A stretch of 64,000 nucleotides of DNA from Aaosphaeria pasadenensis. Lineage: Eukaryota; Ascomycota; Dothideomycetes; Pleosporales. A program made the position numbers and the translations under genes. The notes below the pieces were generated by a model. The model was given only the letters and a program-made list of their open reading frames with translations, searched no databases and was not told the origin of the DNA. Below, in pieces: positions 42,076-53,184 of this stretch (positions are counted from its first letter, which is position 1; every line of letters starts with the position of its first letter). The stretch spans positions 868,001 through 932,000 of the forward strand of contig JAKLMB010000008.1 in assembly GCA_022813625.1 (NCBI GenBank), in the 5' to 3' direction.

Positions 42076-43796
42076 CTAATCAACGTCCTCGACGTATCCT
42101 ATAGCCTCGCCAACCTTAACTTTCTGGCCTTGTTCCAAGTTCCATCGGAAGCCACCGTGGCGAACGCCCTTGAAGCCCTCGTCAAGACTAGGCCTGGTTC
42201 CCTTTGGTGCCTCAAACACGAGTACGATCGTGCTACCGAGCTGGAAGCCACCCATCTCTTCTCCACGCTTGAGTGCATGTCCTCCCAACAAACGACTGGC
42301 TCCATCATATGAAGCTTCAGCGAAGCCCGAGTAGGGCTCTCCTCGTTTTGCTGCTTCTTCGGCAGCTCGATCAGCGGCAGTATCGGTGGTAAGAGAATTT
42401 GTGCGCAATTCGCGATCGAAATTTACTTTGATAGAGCCAACATTAGTGGCACCTACTGGCGTGTAAGAGAAGAAGCCCCATCTCCAACGACCGAGTAATA
42501 CTACTCGTTCGTTAAGAGTGAAGAGACCAGGGAGAGTTCGCTGCAGGTATGGTGATACACTGTACAATTCTCCAGCGAAATGGCGTCGGCTCTCAACAAC
42601 CCAGGATACTGGAGAATGAAAACGATGATAGTCACCTGGAGCGAGGTAGATGACACAGTAATATAGAGCTGTAGGTGTCTTGACGGCGTTCCCAGGCGCC
42701 CACCACGGCCTCTCCGCTTCACTCAAGGCAAGGTCAGCACGTACTTCAGCTTCTGACGATGGTGCTGCCTTGGTGGATTGATCCGTGGGCATCTCGGAAG
42801 GCTTGCCACCCTTAGGCCAGGGACCAGAGAAAAGGTTCGGAAGGGTATACGAGATGCCGTTCACTTGGGCAAACTCCTCGTCTGCGCGCATGACATCTTC
42901 GTCTCCAACCTTTGTATGTGTTCCACTGGCTTGCGTTTTCGGATCGGCGGTGTCTTGGGAAGGCTTTGCAGGACGAACAGAGCCTAGCAGAGCATCAAGG
43001 CTATATGTGACGCCCTTGACTTGCTCGACCTCACCATGCTCGATGATTCCATATTGAATGACCTTGCCATCGGCAGGTGAGACAATAGTGTTTGGGTTTG
43101 GATCAATGGGACGAGCCCCGGGTTTGAGAGTACGATAGAAGAACGAGGCTAGGTTGGGGAAGACGTGTAGATCAGGCTCCTCTACTTCAGAAAGACTGAT
43201 ATGGTCAGGGAACAATGATGATATGACGATGTGGAAAAACTCACTTGACACCGAAGATGAAGGAGTACAGTTTGAATCCTGGGACACGAAGATAATATGG
43301 AATATTCAACTCATTGAACCGACCCCATACACGTGAAAGTGCCTTCAGCGGCAAAGTAGACATAATCTGGACCTGCCTGTAGAATTTTAGCTTCCAGGTA
43401 GAATCAACCATAGAATTGGACTGACCATGGACCACTAGGTCGGATCCTCTCCCTCTTCTTCGGTGTTCCTAGACTATCCACATCCTGGCCATCTGTGCCT
43501 CCGCTCTGGGTATGCTTCTCTCTCCTTTGAATACGATAGATTTGGAATGCTCCGAGGAATGTGACTCCCAATGCGATTGGGATAGGCTTCCATTCGATCT
43601 TTGTGCTCTTCAGAGCAGAATTTAATCTTGATCTGAAAGACTCTTTTCTATGATTTTGCTGCTGATCAAACGCAGCCCGTGTAGACGAGAAAGGCCGCGA
43701 AGACTGGGATAGACGGTAGCAGGAGGATTGGCAGGTGGGAGGGTATCGAGTGCGGAGGGGTGCTCGGGGGAGCTGACGAGCGCAGGTGGACAGCAT
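42076..43796 (-). CDS. PSD1: Phosphatidylserine decarboxylase, mitochondrial type
   Basis: Three exons (43796-43426, 43376-43245, 43195-42076) give 540 aa. It makes phosphatidylethanolamine from phosphatidylserine at the mitochondrial inner membrane. The N-terminal ~60 residues are basic, Ser-rich and free of acidic residues, as in a mitochondrial presequence. A membrane helix follows (PIPIALGVTFLGAFQIY). The catalytic domain shows NPNTIVSPADGKV, YLAPGDYHRFHSP, GLFTLNERVVLLGRW and the self-cleavage motif LGST, whose Ser becomes the pyruvoyl group. An ~80-residue insertion after SLDALLG is characteristic of fungal Psd1. All catalytic motifs are present. A small spacer of about 520 bp separates it from the divergent ubiquitin-domain gene. 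Confidence 0.95.
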
Positions 43797-44317
43797 GACT
43801 ACTGCATCTGAAGGGACAATTGGACCCAGGAGCAATTGCGCAGGCTGTCAATGGGGTGCGCTCGAAAATGTATTGATGCGCAGCTGTGATATTAGAGTTG
43901 AATTGAAGTATAGTACAGAGTAGTTACTCATGCTACTTTTTTCCGCAAGGGCAGTGACGTACGGCGACATGTCTTGGCGCGCGGCGATAGATTGATCACG
44001 AGTCCGCGCGACAGCTGTTACAGCAACGTTGCGCCTTCTCTACATACCTTATTTGCAACATACACAGTCATTCACTCTCTTTTGAGTTTTGCTTTTGAAC
44101 GCCTATTGCGACGCCGTGCAGACTCGCCCAGAGATATGCCACATTCTCTATAACCCTTTACCACAGTCAAGCTTCAGACTTGCACTTATTATAGTGGTGG
44201 TGCATGCGACGACCCGCTGCTGACATTTCCGAGCTCTAAGCGCAACGTATGCGATTAAGTGACGCACATCCGCCGGGCATCGCACCCAAACTTCCGACAC
44301 TCACTTGACACGCCAAC
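43797..44317. promoter_or_regulatory. Shared divergent promoter region
   Basis: About 520 bp between the start codons of PSD1 (minus) and the HERP-like gene (plus). No further gene. Both proteins concern membrane organelles, so a shared promoter is possible but not shown. Confidence 0.5.
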
Positions 44318-46760
44318 ATGGATGATGACGTTCTAGAGATCAATCTGAAGATTCTTTCCCCGTCGACTGAAGTCAAGGGCGATATCAATCTCCCCTCTAT
44401 TGCCGCTACCACCACTATCAGCGAGCTCAGGGCCCGATTACAGAATGAGATTGAGACTAGGCCTGCTGTGGAGCGCATGCGGTTGATATATCGGGGGAGG
44501 GTAGTTGCCAACGACTCGGATTCGTTGATAAACATCTTTGGGCTTGAGAATGTCCGTTGTTGCTCTTTGCTGTGTTAATTGCTTCTAACGACACTCGCAG
44601 ATTCGCACATCCAAAGATCAGACTCTCCACCTTGTCCTACGCGAATTACCCCAATCAGCGACAGACTCTGCTGCTACTGCTGCTCCACGATCGTCTACCG
44701 CACCCCCAAATCCCTTTCGTCCGGTCCCAAATCCGCCAGAGGCACCTACTCCAACGGTCCCCTTGCGACCAGCTGAACAGGTACCTCGACCCAATTCACA
44801 GCCGCCTTTCCAGGAACATCGACCGGGTCTCCAATATCAAAACCACCATAACCTGCCACCGAACCCACCTGTATTTGCAGTTCCAGGAGGGATTCACAAC
44901 CCTGTACTGCAACAGCATATTGGCCAGCTTCTCGCGCGGACGCAGGGCTTAAATGCTGCCCAAGGACAGGATGGTCACCTTCGTCTTCCAAGAGACGGAT
45001 CTCCGGCCCCTGGGGGAGATGCAAGCACTCCCTCGCCTGGAGCAGTACCTACGGCAGGTCCGGGACACGCCCACCCACCAGGGAATACTACCAGAATCAT
45101 TCGCCATGAGAGCATAGGACCTAATGGGGAACGTTGGACCTACACGGTCAACAACACAAGCATAACGATTCCGGCTCATACTCATGCGCAGTCTATGGCT
45201 CCCCGTCCATTTCCACATCCACCCGGCTTTGCTCTGCCGGCTAGGCCGCTATCAGGAGTTCCAGCAGCTGGAGTCGATCAGCTGCTGACTCGTACGAGTG
45301 CTGAGCTTCAGCAAGCCAGACAAGAGATGGAGAACGTCAGGGTATTGCTGCAGCGACCAGGTGGTCAAGCAAGGGGCATATCGCTCGACGATACATTACT
45401 TCCACCTGCATGGCGTATTGACCGCATTCGACTTCATTTAAATAACATCACATTAACGCTCGATAGCCTGCAACACAGGCTCGCTGCTTTATCTACGGAA
45501 TCGGCCGTGCCCCAAACCAGAGATTTGGCATCAATGCAACAGACTGCAGCGGACCTCAGAAGCCAGGCGGCGGACTTGCGTAACACGTTGGGTCGACTCC
45601 AGGCTCAGAATGCATCCAACCAAGGATCTGCAGTCCCAAATGGTCTTTCTTCTTCGTCTTCCTCAACTCCAAACACATCACAGCAAGCATCAGCTGCTCA
45701 AGCGCCCATAAGCAATGATGCTGGCAATTCAAGTCTTGCGAGCAGCGGTCCTGAATTGTTCATTTTATCAAGTCCCCAGGGGCCTGTTGGCATTTTGTTC
45801 GACCAACGTGGCACGTATTCTACGGCACCAATGGTGCCTACTCTGCCCTTCCAAGCCTTCACGCAGCAGTTTTCCACCAACAGACAAATCCTATCAGGCC
45901 TGGGACAGCAGCTCGCTCACAATAATGTTCAATTACGAAATCAGATTGCTACAGCACAACCTGCTAACAATGCTCAGCCTGCAACAACCAATCAACCCAA
46001 CCAGGAGAGGCCTCAGAACCAGAATCAGAACCAAGTCCAGAATCAGGTTCAGAACCAAAACCAAGCGCTCAACCAAGCACAGCCCCAAGCCCCCGATCCA
46101 GATCGCGTTATGGTCATGTTTGGTCATGCATGGCTCATCGTGAAGCTTGCATTTTTTGTCTATTTCTTCGCTGGCGGTGGGTCGTGGTACAGACCAATGC
46201 TGATAGGTGGCATTGCCGCTGCCGTCTACCTGGCGAATTTGGGGATGTTTGAAGGCCAATTTGATGGCATTCGACGCCATTTCGAAGGGCTGCTTGGGCT
46301 TATCGACCAACACCCGAACCGTGCCAATGCGCCACGCAACAACAATGGCCGGGCAGCACAGAGAAATCCTACCCCAGAGGAAGCCGCCCAGCGCCTTGTC
46401 CAGGAGCACCATGAAAGACGGGTCGGGTGGGCTAGGGAAACCTTCCATACAGTCGAGCGCGCCTTCGCGTTGTTCGTTGCTAGCCTTTGGCCGGGTATTG
46501 GTGAACGCATGGTGCAGGCCCAAGAGGAGAGGGAGAGGGCGGAGCGTGCGGCGGAAGAAGAGCGTGCGAGGCAAGAAGAGGAGAAGAGAAACCTGGAAGC
46601 ACAGCAGGCGGAAGAGGAAGCCTCTCGATCGTCAGCTGTAGAGTCCAAGGCTGAGATCAAGAGCGACGAGACCAGCGCTCAACCCTCATCTAGCAAAGGC
46701 AAGGAAAGGGCAGAATATCCAGTGGACTCAGACGCAGTCGTTGCATCGTCATCTTCCTAA
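44318..46760 (+). CDS. HERP-like ubiquitin-domain ER membrane protein
   Basis: Exons 44318-44551 and 44601-46760 (49-nt intron, donor GTCCGT) give 797 aa. The N-terminal ~95 residues form a ubiquitin-like domain (INLKILSPSTE...LINIFGLEN, IRTSKDQTLHLVLRE). A Pro-rich linker follows, then a folded mid-region (RIDRIRLHLNNITLTLDSLQHRL), an Asn/Gln-rich tract at about 45990-46090, two hydrophobic segments (WLIVKLAFFVYFF; PMLIGGIAAAVYLANLGMF), FHTVERAFALFVASLWPG and a charged coiled-coil tail. The order Ubl, linker, membrane hairpin matches HERP-type proteins that recruit the Hrd1 ERAD ubiquitin ligase. Likely an ER stress and ERAD factor. Confidence 0.88.
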
Positions 46761-47413
46761 TTTCGTAGCACAACTAGCGGCGCACAGCTTTGGAACTTGT
46801 GGTCCTGTATGTTTTTTGGTCTCCTTTTTTTTTTCTTGAATAGCGGGAGCACTTTTCGGCATTAGATACCAAATGACATTTCTTACGATCCTACTCCGTA
46901 CTTTGATGTTCTCACACTCCAGACAAATAGATTGCTGCTATTCTTCTCCTTTGCGGTTGCATGGATCTATGTCCAAGCCCAAGTGACCCCAGCTTCATGA
47001 CATGCAACACAGTGTTGACAAAGCCAGGAGGAACAGTTCCGAACCACACGACATGTAGAGCCTGCCGAAAACAATGGCAAGTCTGTCAAGCTGGTGGTTA
47101 ATGGATGCTTTGTCGAGACTGTCCTGATCACCCCGGTGGAGGTCCGGAAGGCACAGAGCCAGATGGTTGGACAAGGCAGAACGCTGCGAATCACTGATGG
47201 TTGTCGATGTCGACGTACTACTCCCCTTCATCGCCTAATGCTAGGATGTTGTTCTTTGTACCTTACTGCATACCAATGCGCGTTGAGTGGCATCATTGCA
47301 AAGTTTGAAGCTACGCGGTTATGGTATCTAGAGAACGAAATTCCCGTCTGTCTCAAAACACTTCAGTTATATATATTCTTCGGCCGACACGGCATGGCCT
47401 TATTCTTCGAAAC
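46761..47413. other. Intergenic stretch at start of accessory region
   Basis: Includes the 3' end of the HERP-like gene (T-run near 46825). A minus-strand frame at 46995-47231 has no recognisable family; nothing else seen. Confidence 0.45.
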
Positions 47414-47760
47414 TTAAAGGTTAGGAGCTTCTGAGTCGTCGTCTTCGCGGGCCATTTGGGCCCATATGCTCGTTCTCGCAAGGGCAAATTCGTCTTGATA
47501 TTCTTCATCGCTTTCGGAGTCACCAACTTCGCTGGAAGATGTATCCTGTGCGTCGTCCTCAAACCCATCCAAGAGCCCATCAAGTCATGCATGTTTCCAA
47601 TAATCCGCATCTTCAGGTTTCGTGCCGTCCGACAAGGTCCAGGTGAATGCGTTTCGAGTAGCTACTTCGGAAAGGGTCATACTTTGAATGGTTTGATCGG
47701 AGACCGGTGTGATTTGGGTGGTGACTCGCCCATTCAAGCTACAAAAAGAGTTGCAAGACT
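47414..47760 (-). pseudogene. C-terminal fragment of an unknown acidic protein
   Basis: One minus frame reads convincingly as protein: MTLSEVATRNAFTWTLSDG, KPEDADYWKHA, an in-frame TGA, then LDGLLDGFEDDAQDTSSSE, DSESDEEYQDEFALARTSI and WAQMAREDDDSEAPNL before TAA at 47414. The acidic Ser-rich composition is typical of C-termini of nuclear or transposon-derived proteins. No start and no upstream domain are seen. The family is unknown. Confidence 0.5.
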
Positions 47761-48145
47761 AGCGAGAAAAGCTTGAAAGATTTGTCTGAATAGAGCTGGA
47801 GGGGGGGCAGTTAATCCATAGTCTTCCTGACGTTGGTCGCGCGGCCCCCTTAGGCTGAGTTCGGGCTGGCTTCAGCGTGATATTAAACGTTAAGTCAGCC
47901 TCAAATACAAAGAGCTAAAGTGCGACAACTTTGAAAGGTCCGTACGGAGTAGACCTGATGCTTTTAGTCAAGGGACCGTGATGACATAAATCCATGTGGA
48001 TAGTAGGTATAGAATATCCTTGTTGTAGCTCTTCATATACTATCTACTTAAGGGTAGTAATAAAAGCGACACCACGTCAATTAGACTACAGTTTAGCCTG
48101 CTATATAGTAGCTTACTTGAGTGACGTAAGCTACTCGGCACTGGG

Positions 48146-48741
48146 TTACGACTTTGACCATGAGTTGGATTGAGATCCGTCAAAGATTAGAGCAATTTCT
48201 TCCAGTGAGGGCCCCTTTGTCTCTTGGAACAAGAAATACACTCCAACAAACTCAACCGTAGCCCACACAACAAAGATAGTGTATAGACACCAGGGGATGT
48301 CTTGGAGACCGATAGGGACCGCGAAGTTGGACCGGATCATAAAGCAGTACTGTACGAAGTAGAAAAAGGCCAGACCCTAGTTCGGAGACGGAAGGGCAAA
48401 ATCTCTGGAATGTAAAGGCCGCGATTTCCGTTGAAACCGAAATTGAAGGCAGGAGAGAAGATATAAAGAAGGACCACAACCGAGTAACCGGCACCTTTGT
48501 TGCTGTTGTCTTTGGTAAATTCGGCGCTACCAGTGGTAATAGAGATCACAACGATCCATATGGCGACGAGGGACGCCAGAAACAGAAACACCAAATTGTC
48601 TATTAGCAAAGCGACGTTTAAGCTAGCAGCATCGGAGGCGTTGATAATAAATATATAGATAGAGCTGACCTGTAACTCAGTGTAGATTGTTATTTGCTCA
48701 ATTGTTATACGACAATCTCCCAAACGGCATAACACGAACAT
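48146..48741 (-). pseudogene. MFS sugar transporter C-terminal relic
   Basis: The 5' part reads EFTKDNSNKGAGYSVVVLLY then GLYIPEILPFRLRT; the 3' part reads GLAFFYFVQYCFMIRSNFA, IGLQDIPWCLYTIFVVWATV and ETKGPSLEEIALIFDG. These are the PxxxEILPxxLR...and...VETKG.LEE blocks of major-facilitator sugar transporters (lactose-permease-like). The two parts are in different frames; one missing base near 48378, where AAG for Lys would be expected after RLRT, accounts for it. The first ~300 residues of a transporter are absent. Not functional. Confidence 0.7.
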
Positions 48742-49037
48742 TTATCGTAGTTGAAAAGCGGGCAGCAATCACAACAATATGTAAATAATACTGGTATGTG
48801 ACTGGCTCCCCATTGCGGTTCCAGTACAATCAGGATAGCTGGATCCATGGTTAGGCTTGTTGATACTGTTGAGCGTACACCTTCGGTGTTATCAGACAGA
48901 TGGTATGGTAGGAGGAATTGTACTGATGGTATAGTTTGGTTTCATCAGATACGTGTCCCGCGTCTGACTCATCCCAAGCAAGCAATACATATATAAGGCT
49001 CCAGATGTAACTTGATTGCTAGTTCTCATTCCTAACG

Positions 49038-49598
49038 ATGTTTACCTTCCCATTGATCACGACGAAGTCGTCACCCATCATGGCACACACCGAACCCGCC
49101 GAACCCGCCGAACCCGACCAAGAGCGTACATCACTGGTCAGTGTTCTGATCACCACTCTCCATTTATTGGCAGTACCAACAATTGTCACTTTTACTGCCA
49201 TGTTCCCCAGCCAACTCGTCGTAGCGTTTCCATGGACTGTCGCTCTTATCATCCCATATCTAACATCGCTCGGAGCGCTGACTTGGTTCTATTTTCAAAA
49301 TAAACCCTTGGCTGGCATATGCTGGGTTGCCCTTCCATGGGCATTTTTTATGGGTTCTGTCTTGCACGCTACGGGGAAAAACATGGATCGTGCGGGACTG
49401 TACTGGGGCTTGTGGCTTGCAACATGGCCATTCACCTTTCTCCTCTACGGTATGGGTGTCCATCACAGATGGCAAGAACAGCAACAAAGACGATTCCCTT
49501 CTCGAACCGGTTATCGCCTCCCACAGTTTCGGAATGGTCTCACTCGAACAACCCAAAATCCAACTGCTACAAGTGCAAGAACTACAAACCCCCAATAG
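49038..49598 (+). CDS. Small multi-pass membrane protein, unknown function
   Basis: Single exon, 186 aa (172 aa if translation starts at the second ATG, 49080). The N-terminus has a short AEPAEPAEPD repeat encoded by three 9-nt units. Four hydrophobic stretches follow: SVLITTLHLLAVPTIVTFTA, LVVAFPWTVALIIPYLTSL, LAGICWVALPWAFFMGS and GLYWGLWLATWPFTFLLYG, then a basic Gln/Arg/Thr-rich tail. No family recognised. Neighbours are relics, so it could be recent or lineage-specific. Confidence 0.55.
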   Translation: MFTFPLITTKSSPIMAHTEPAEPAEPDQERTSLVSVLITTLHLLAVPTIVTFTAMFPSQLVVAFPWTVALIIPYLTSLGALTWFYFQNKPLAGICWVALPWAFFMGSVLHATGKNMDRAGLYWGLWLATWPFTFLLYGMGVHHRWQEQQQRRFPSRTGYRLPQFRNGLTRTTQNPTATSARTTNPQ

Positions 49599-50087
49599 AA
49601 ACCAAGGAGACACGGCTACCGCGGTAAATGCTCTATAATCTGTGCGGGTGAGCTAGTGAATTCGGACAGAGTCACCGTTGTAGTAAGGCGATCCCGTTCT
49701 TCTTTGAATTTGTGGTAGAGACTATGTTGTCCGTATGGCACTGATGAAACTCAACCATGGAACGAGCATATGGACGTTTCATTGATTCTCCACGATGATT
49801 TGTATCGGGAAAAAAGGACAGGAGGACAGCTATTCCTTTACAAGGAGTAACTTTAGTGTAATTTATGATTTTTGTGCAATCTGTCTCGCGTTGTTCTTGT
49901 AGGTATTTGGTATGTCTAAAGGATGGGTGTTAGAACAAGGGACAACCTTTGTTACTTGCACTGGCTAGAGGTCTAAGTAGCCTAGAGTAGCCTAGTTTAA
50001 TTATATAAGGCTCTCTATAATACTTATAGAGGAATAATAGGTTTCCTTAGTAATTTATCTCTTTTGTTAGAGAAATAGAATCAACTG

Positions 50088-50460
50088 TTACGGATGAACC
50101 GAACAGTGACGATTCTGAGTGGCCAGAGGGCGACGACGAATCCTACGAGGAGGACCTATGGGAACAGGAATACGCGGACAGGCTCTACGGAGATGAGGCT
50201 GACCACAACATGGACACGTGATCAGGGAACACGCGACAGATTCGCGGATTTGTTGAACGAATACAACGAATCCAGGATTCGTAGATTCGTCGAACGAACC
50301 CAACAAATCCGCCAATCCAACTCATGTATATAAGCAGAATGTATTCCATAGATAGCTCCTCATCGTCAATCCACGATACAGTTCTCTGCATCCAATTTCC
50401 TAACGGAAGATTACTTGTGACATCTTTGGCAACACACCTGCACAACAGTGATTGATTGAC
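50088..50460 (+). mobile_element. Probable LTR-retrotransposon remnant
   Basis: A plus-strand acidic coding tail (EPNSDDSEWPEGDDESYEED, then LWEQEYADRLYGDEADHNMD) ends at a TGA at 50219-50221. From there the DNA looks like an LTR: it starts TGATCAGGGAACACG, carries a TATATAAGCAG promoter-like box near 50330 and lies next to CA-ending sequence near 50450. No second LTR copy, integrase or reverse transcriptase is present, so the boundaries are guesses. The acidic tail could be the end of a polyprotein. Confidence 0.4.
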
Positions 50461-51586
50461 GTTCAACTATCAGCGACTTGATACCGCTTCCAAGGCCCTC
50501 ATCTCCCACCAGAACCCCTTCGAGGTTGCTACCAAGTGACCCCGTTACAACTCCTTTAAGGTTACGTGTCTAAGTCTACACTTAGATAAACCTGTTATAA
50601 AGATAATCTAGCTCTATATAGACTCTATTTAGATATTATATATACTTAAGAGTACTTAACTTTAATAGAGAAGTTATTATATAGCTATATGCCTCCTAAC
50701 TAAGAGGCTTTAAAGTCTACTAACTCTGCACTGTTGTTACTTGAATTACTGCAAAGGGCATCTAGTAACAATCCTATGCCACCCTTAAACCTGGGCAAGT
50801 GCTGTCCTAAGAATCTGCATAATCTAAATTTATAGAGGCAGTATCTAGCGGGCCTCTAAGTTACTGTAATTTAGGGGAATATTAAGAGGGGGTTGTATAA
50901 TCCTTCGTGCTCCTAGCAAGGTCTCTACTCTAAGTAGCATAGCCTAATTCTGCAATATAGGAGTTAAGGGAGGAGGATGTCTTATAGAAATTAAGTGGAG
51001 CAGGGTATAATATGGCTAGGTGTATAGTGCGTGAGCTATTATTAAGATTGGCAGCTAATGTTTGTAACGTATCTTCACGTTCCTTCCTTCTATGGTTGGG
51101 CAATCTATGGAACTTTACCTTAAATAATTTTTTGTCTTGAAGGTAGACGCCATGCAGGTTAATAGCGAGCGGATTAGGGGAGTTGAGGGTATTGCCTTGG
51201 GGCTGGCAGCGCGTCTTGCTGCAACGTGGGCTGGTGGGCGGGCTACGGCGGAGAGACACAGACCGGTGGGCAGGATGACGACGTGGATGCGGAGTCGTAC
51301 GAGCGGGGATCGGGTGCCAGGAGCATTTTTTATAGCGAGTGTTAGGCGCCATACGTGGTGGCGGCAGCTGGTGCATTAGAAAGGCAAGCACGCTCTACGT
51401 AGTCATAACGCCTCGAAATCCAATGTAGATACACGCGGGCGCGAGAACCGTGATTGCGACCTCGATGGCGGAAGGAGTTGGGTTGGGTTGGGTTGGGCGC
51501 AATAAACTTTTCAGGTGTGTGGTCTATTGAGTTGGATTCTGACTATAGAGGCTACTTGATAAGGAGGAGCGTAGGTATAGCCGCGG

Positions 51587-51800
51587 TTAGTGTGGGTGTG
51601 AGTGTGAGTGTAAGTGTAAGTGTAAGTGTAAGTGTAAGTGTAAGTGTAAGTGTAAGTATAAGTATAAGTGTAAGCGTAAGTGTAAGTGTAAGTGTAAGTG
51701 TAAGTATAAGTGCAAGTATAAGTATAAGTATAAGTATAAGTAGAAGTAGAAGTATAAGTATAAGTGTGAGTGTAAGTAAGTGTAAGTGTGAGTATGAGTA
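51587..51800. repeat. Hexanucleotide tandem repeat (AGTGTA)n
   Basis: About 35 units of AGTGTA with GTATAAG, GTGAG and GTAGAAG variants. Because the period is six, all plus frames stay open and one reads as alternating Ser-Val/Ser-Ile; this is not a gene. Confidence 0.95.
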
Positions 51801-52060
51801 GGGTAAACGGGTGATGGTGGTGGAAGATGAGTGGGGGCGGTGAAGAACGTGTTGATAAATAAGATGGTGAAGAATAGTAGCATGGGCGGGGCCACCAGCA
51901 GGGCAGTACTGGGGAACGACGGTCAGAGATTCGCAGCAGCAGCCATTACTTGTGTGTGTAGACTGTAGACGGATCTGAAGGTACGAAGTTGGGAGCTTTG
52001 GATGTCATGGATTTCAGGGTCCTTCGGGAGAAGCCTTCGCGTGGTCCCTGACCCTAGGCG

Positions 52061-52169
52061 AGACCAATCAAGACCAATCAGGACCAATCAAGACCAATCA
52101 AGGCCAATTGGGGGAGCAGCCAGGACCAATCAGGACCAATCAAGACCAATCGAGGGAGCAGCCAGGACC
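52061..52169. repeat. Decamer tandem repeat with CCAAT cores
   Basis: About nine copies of (A/G)(A/G)(G)ACCAATC in direct orientation, in two blocks separated by copies of GGGGGAGCAGCC/GAGGGAGCAGCC. Most units contain CCAAT, the core bound by the Hap2/3/5 complex. Position relative to any gene is unclear; it may belong to a degraded LTR. Confidence 0.85.
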
Positions 52170-53184
52170 ATCCGAGGGACTACATAACGCCACGTCCCGC
52201 TCTCTGAGAGATCTAGCTTGTGAATGAATTGTGCAGCCACCATGTTCAATATGAACCTCACCAAGACTCTTGATAGAGGCTGTTACAGCTTACAGTTATT
52301 GATTTCTCTCCTTAAGGTGTAACAGCAGACAGGTATAAGTTTGCCTTCTGCTATAGTTACTCTTTCTTTTTAAACCCTAACTACTGCCCTCACCCTCCTT
52401 TGGTTGCCTGTCCTACAGGGCGCGAGTGTTATTATTGATGCGCTTAGTTATCTTAAACCCTAAGCTCCCCTCTACCTCCTGCTACTAGTTAGTTTACTGA
52501 GCATATCTTCTAAGTGTGTCTTAATTATATATCTAGGTAAGAGCTAAGAGGCTTAAATTAATGCTTCTGCTTTTGCGCTACTGGGACAGACTGACATCCT
52601 TTGATTCTACTGTAGTATTCCCTGCATTATGTTGAATTACTATGGTCTTGCAACACCCTTTCCTGTAGAATCCCGCATGTACGACCTACAAGGAAGTACT
52701 TCTATGGGGAAGCGCCGGCTCTGCTTTAGGCAAGGCAGGCTTGTATTACAACTCTTCTAGTGTACTACAGCTGAATATCTTAGAATGGCATCTTATGTAC
52801 TAAAGGTGCTAACAATACTTCCTCGACTATGCCTAACACGACCCCGTTATCTAAGCTGCAGCAGCTCTGATTAACATCAGTCTACCCTTCCAACGGACGC
52901 AAAGCCCGAGTATGGGTTCCACGGGTTGCGTGTACAATCTGCCATGGCCGAGATCTAGTCTAATAACCGACTCAAGAGTCTGGAGTATTCGCAATGAGGT
53001 GATTGGGCGCAATGCTGCGTGACTTTATAATGTAGCTTGAACGATTAGAGTAGATTATATAGATAGCGATAGGAACCCGTACTTGGATCAGCACTTCTCT
53101 CCGTGAACGGTATGACCGTTTGCAACTCATTATCTGCTTGCGTTGATGGAGATGCTTTCAGAGAACCGATGCCATGCAAGCATC

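Larger units (their letters stand above)
49599..53184. other. AT-rich, repeat-containing gene-poor DNA
   Basis: 3.6 kb without an intact gene. Long TA-rich stretches at about 49970-50080, 50540-50720 and 52480-52640 look RIP-mutated. The region contains the LTR-like remnant and two tandem repeats listed separately. A minus frame at 50930-51391 has no recognisable family. Confidence 0.5.

Noticed and set aside
51454..51801. Plus frame encoding long Ser-Val/Ser-Ile repeats and its minus counterpart of Leu-His/Leu-Tyr
   Set aside because: Product of the hexanucleotide repeat, which keeps all frames open.
50780..53100. CRISPR-like or regularly spaced repeats
   Set aside because: The repeats are contiguous tandem units without unique spacers, and the genome is eukaryotic.
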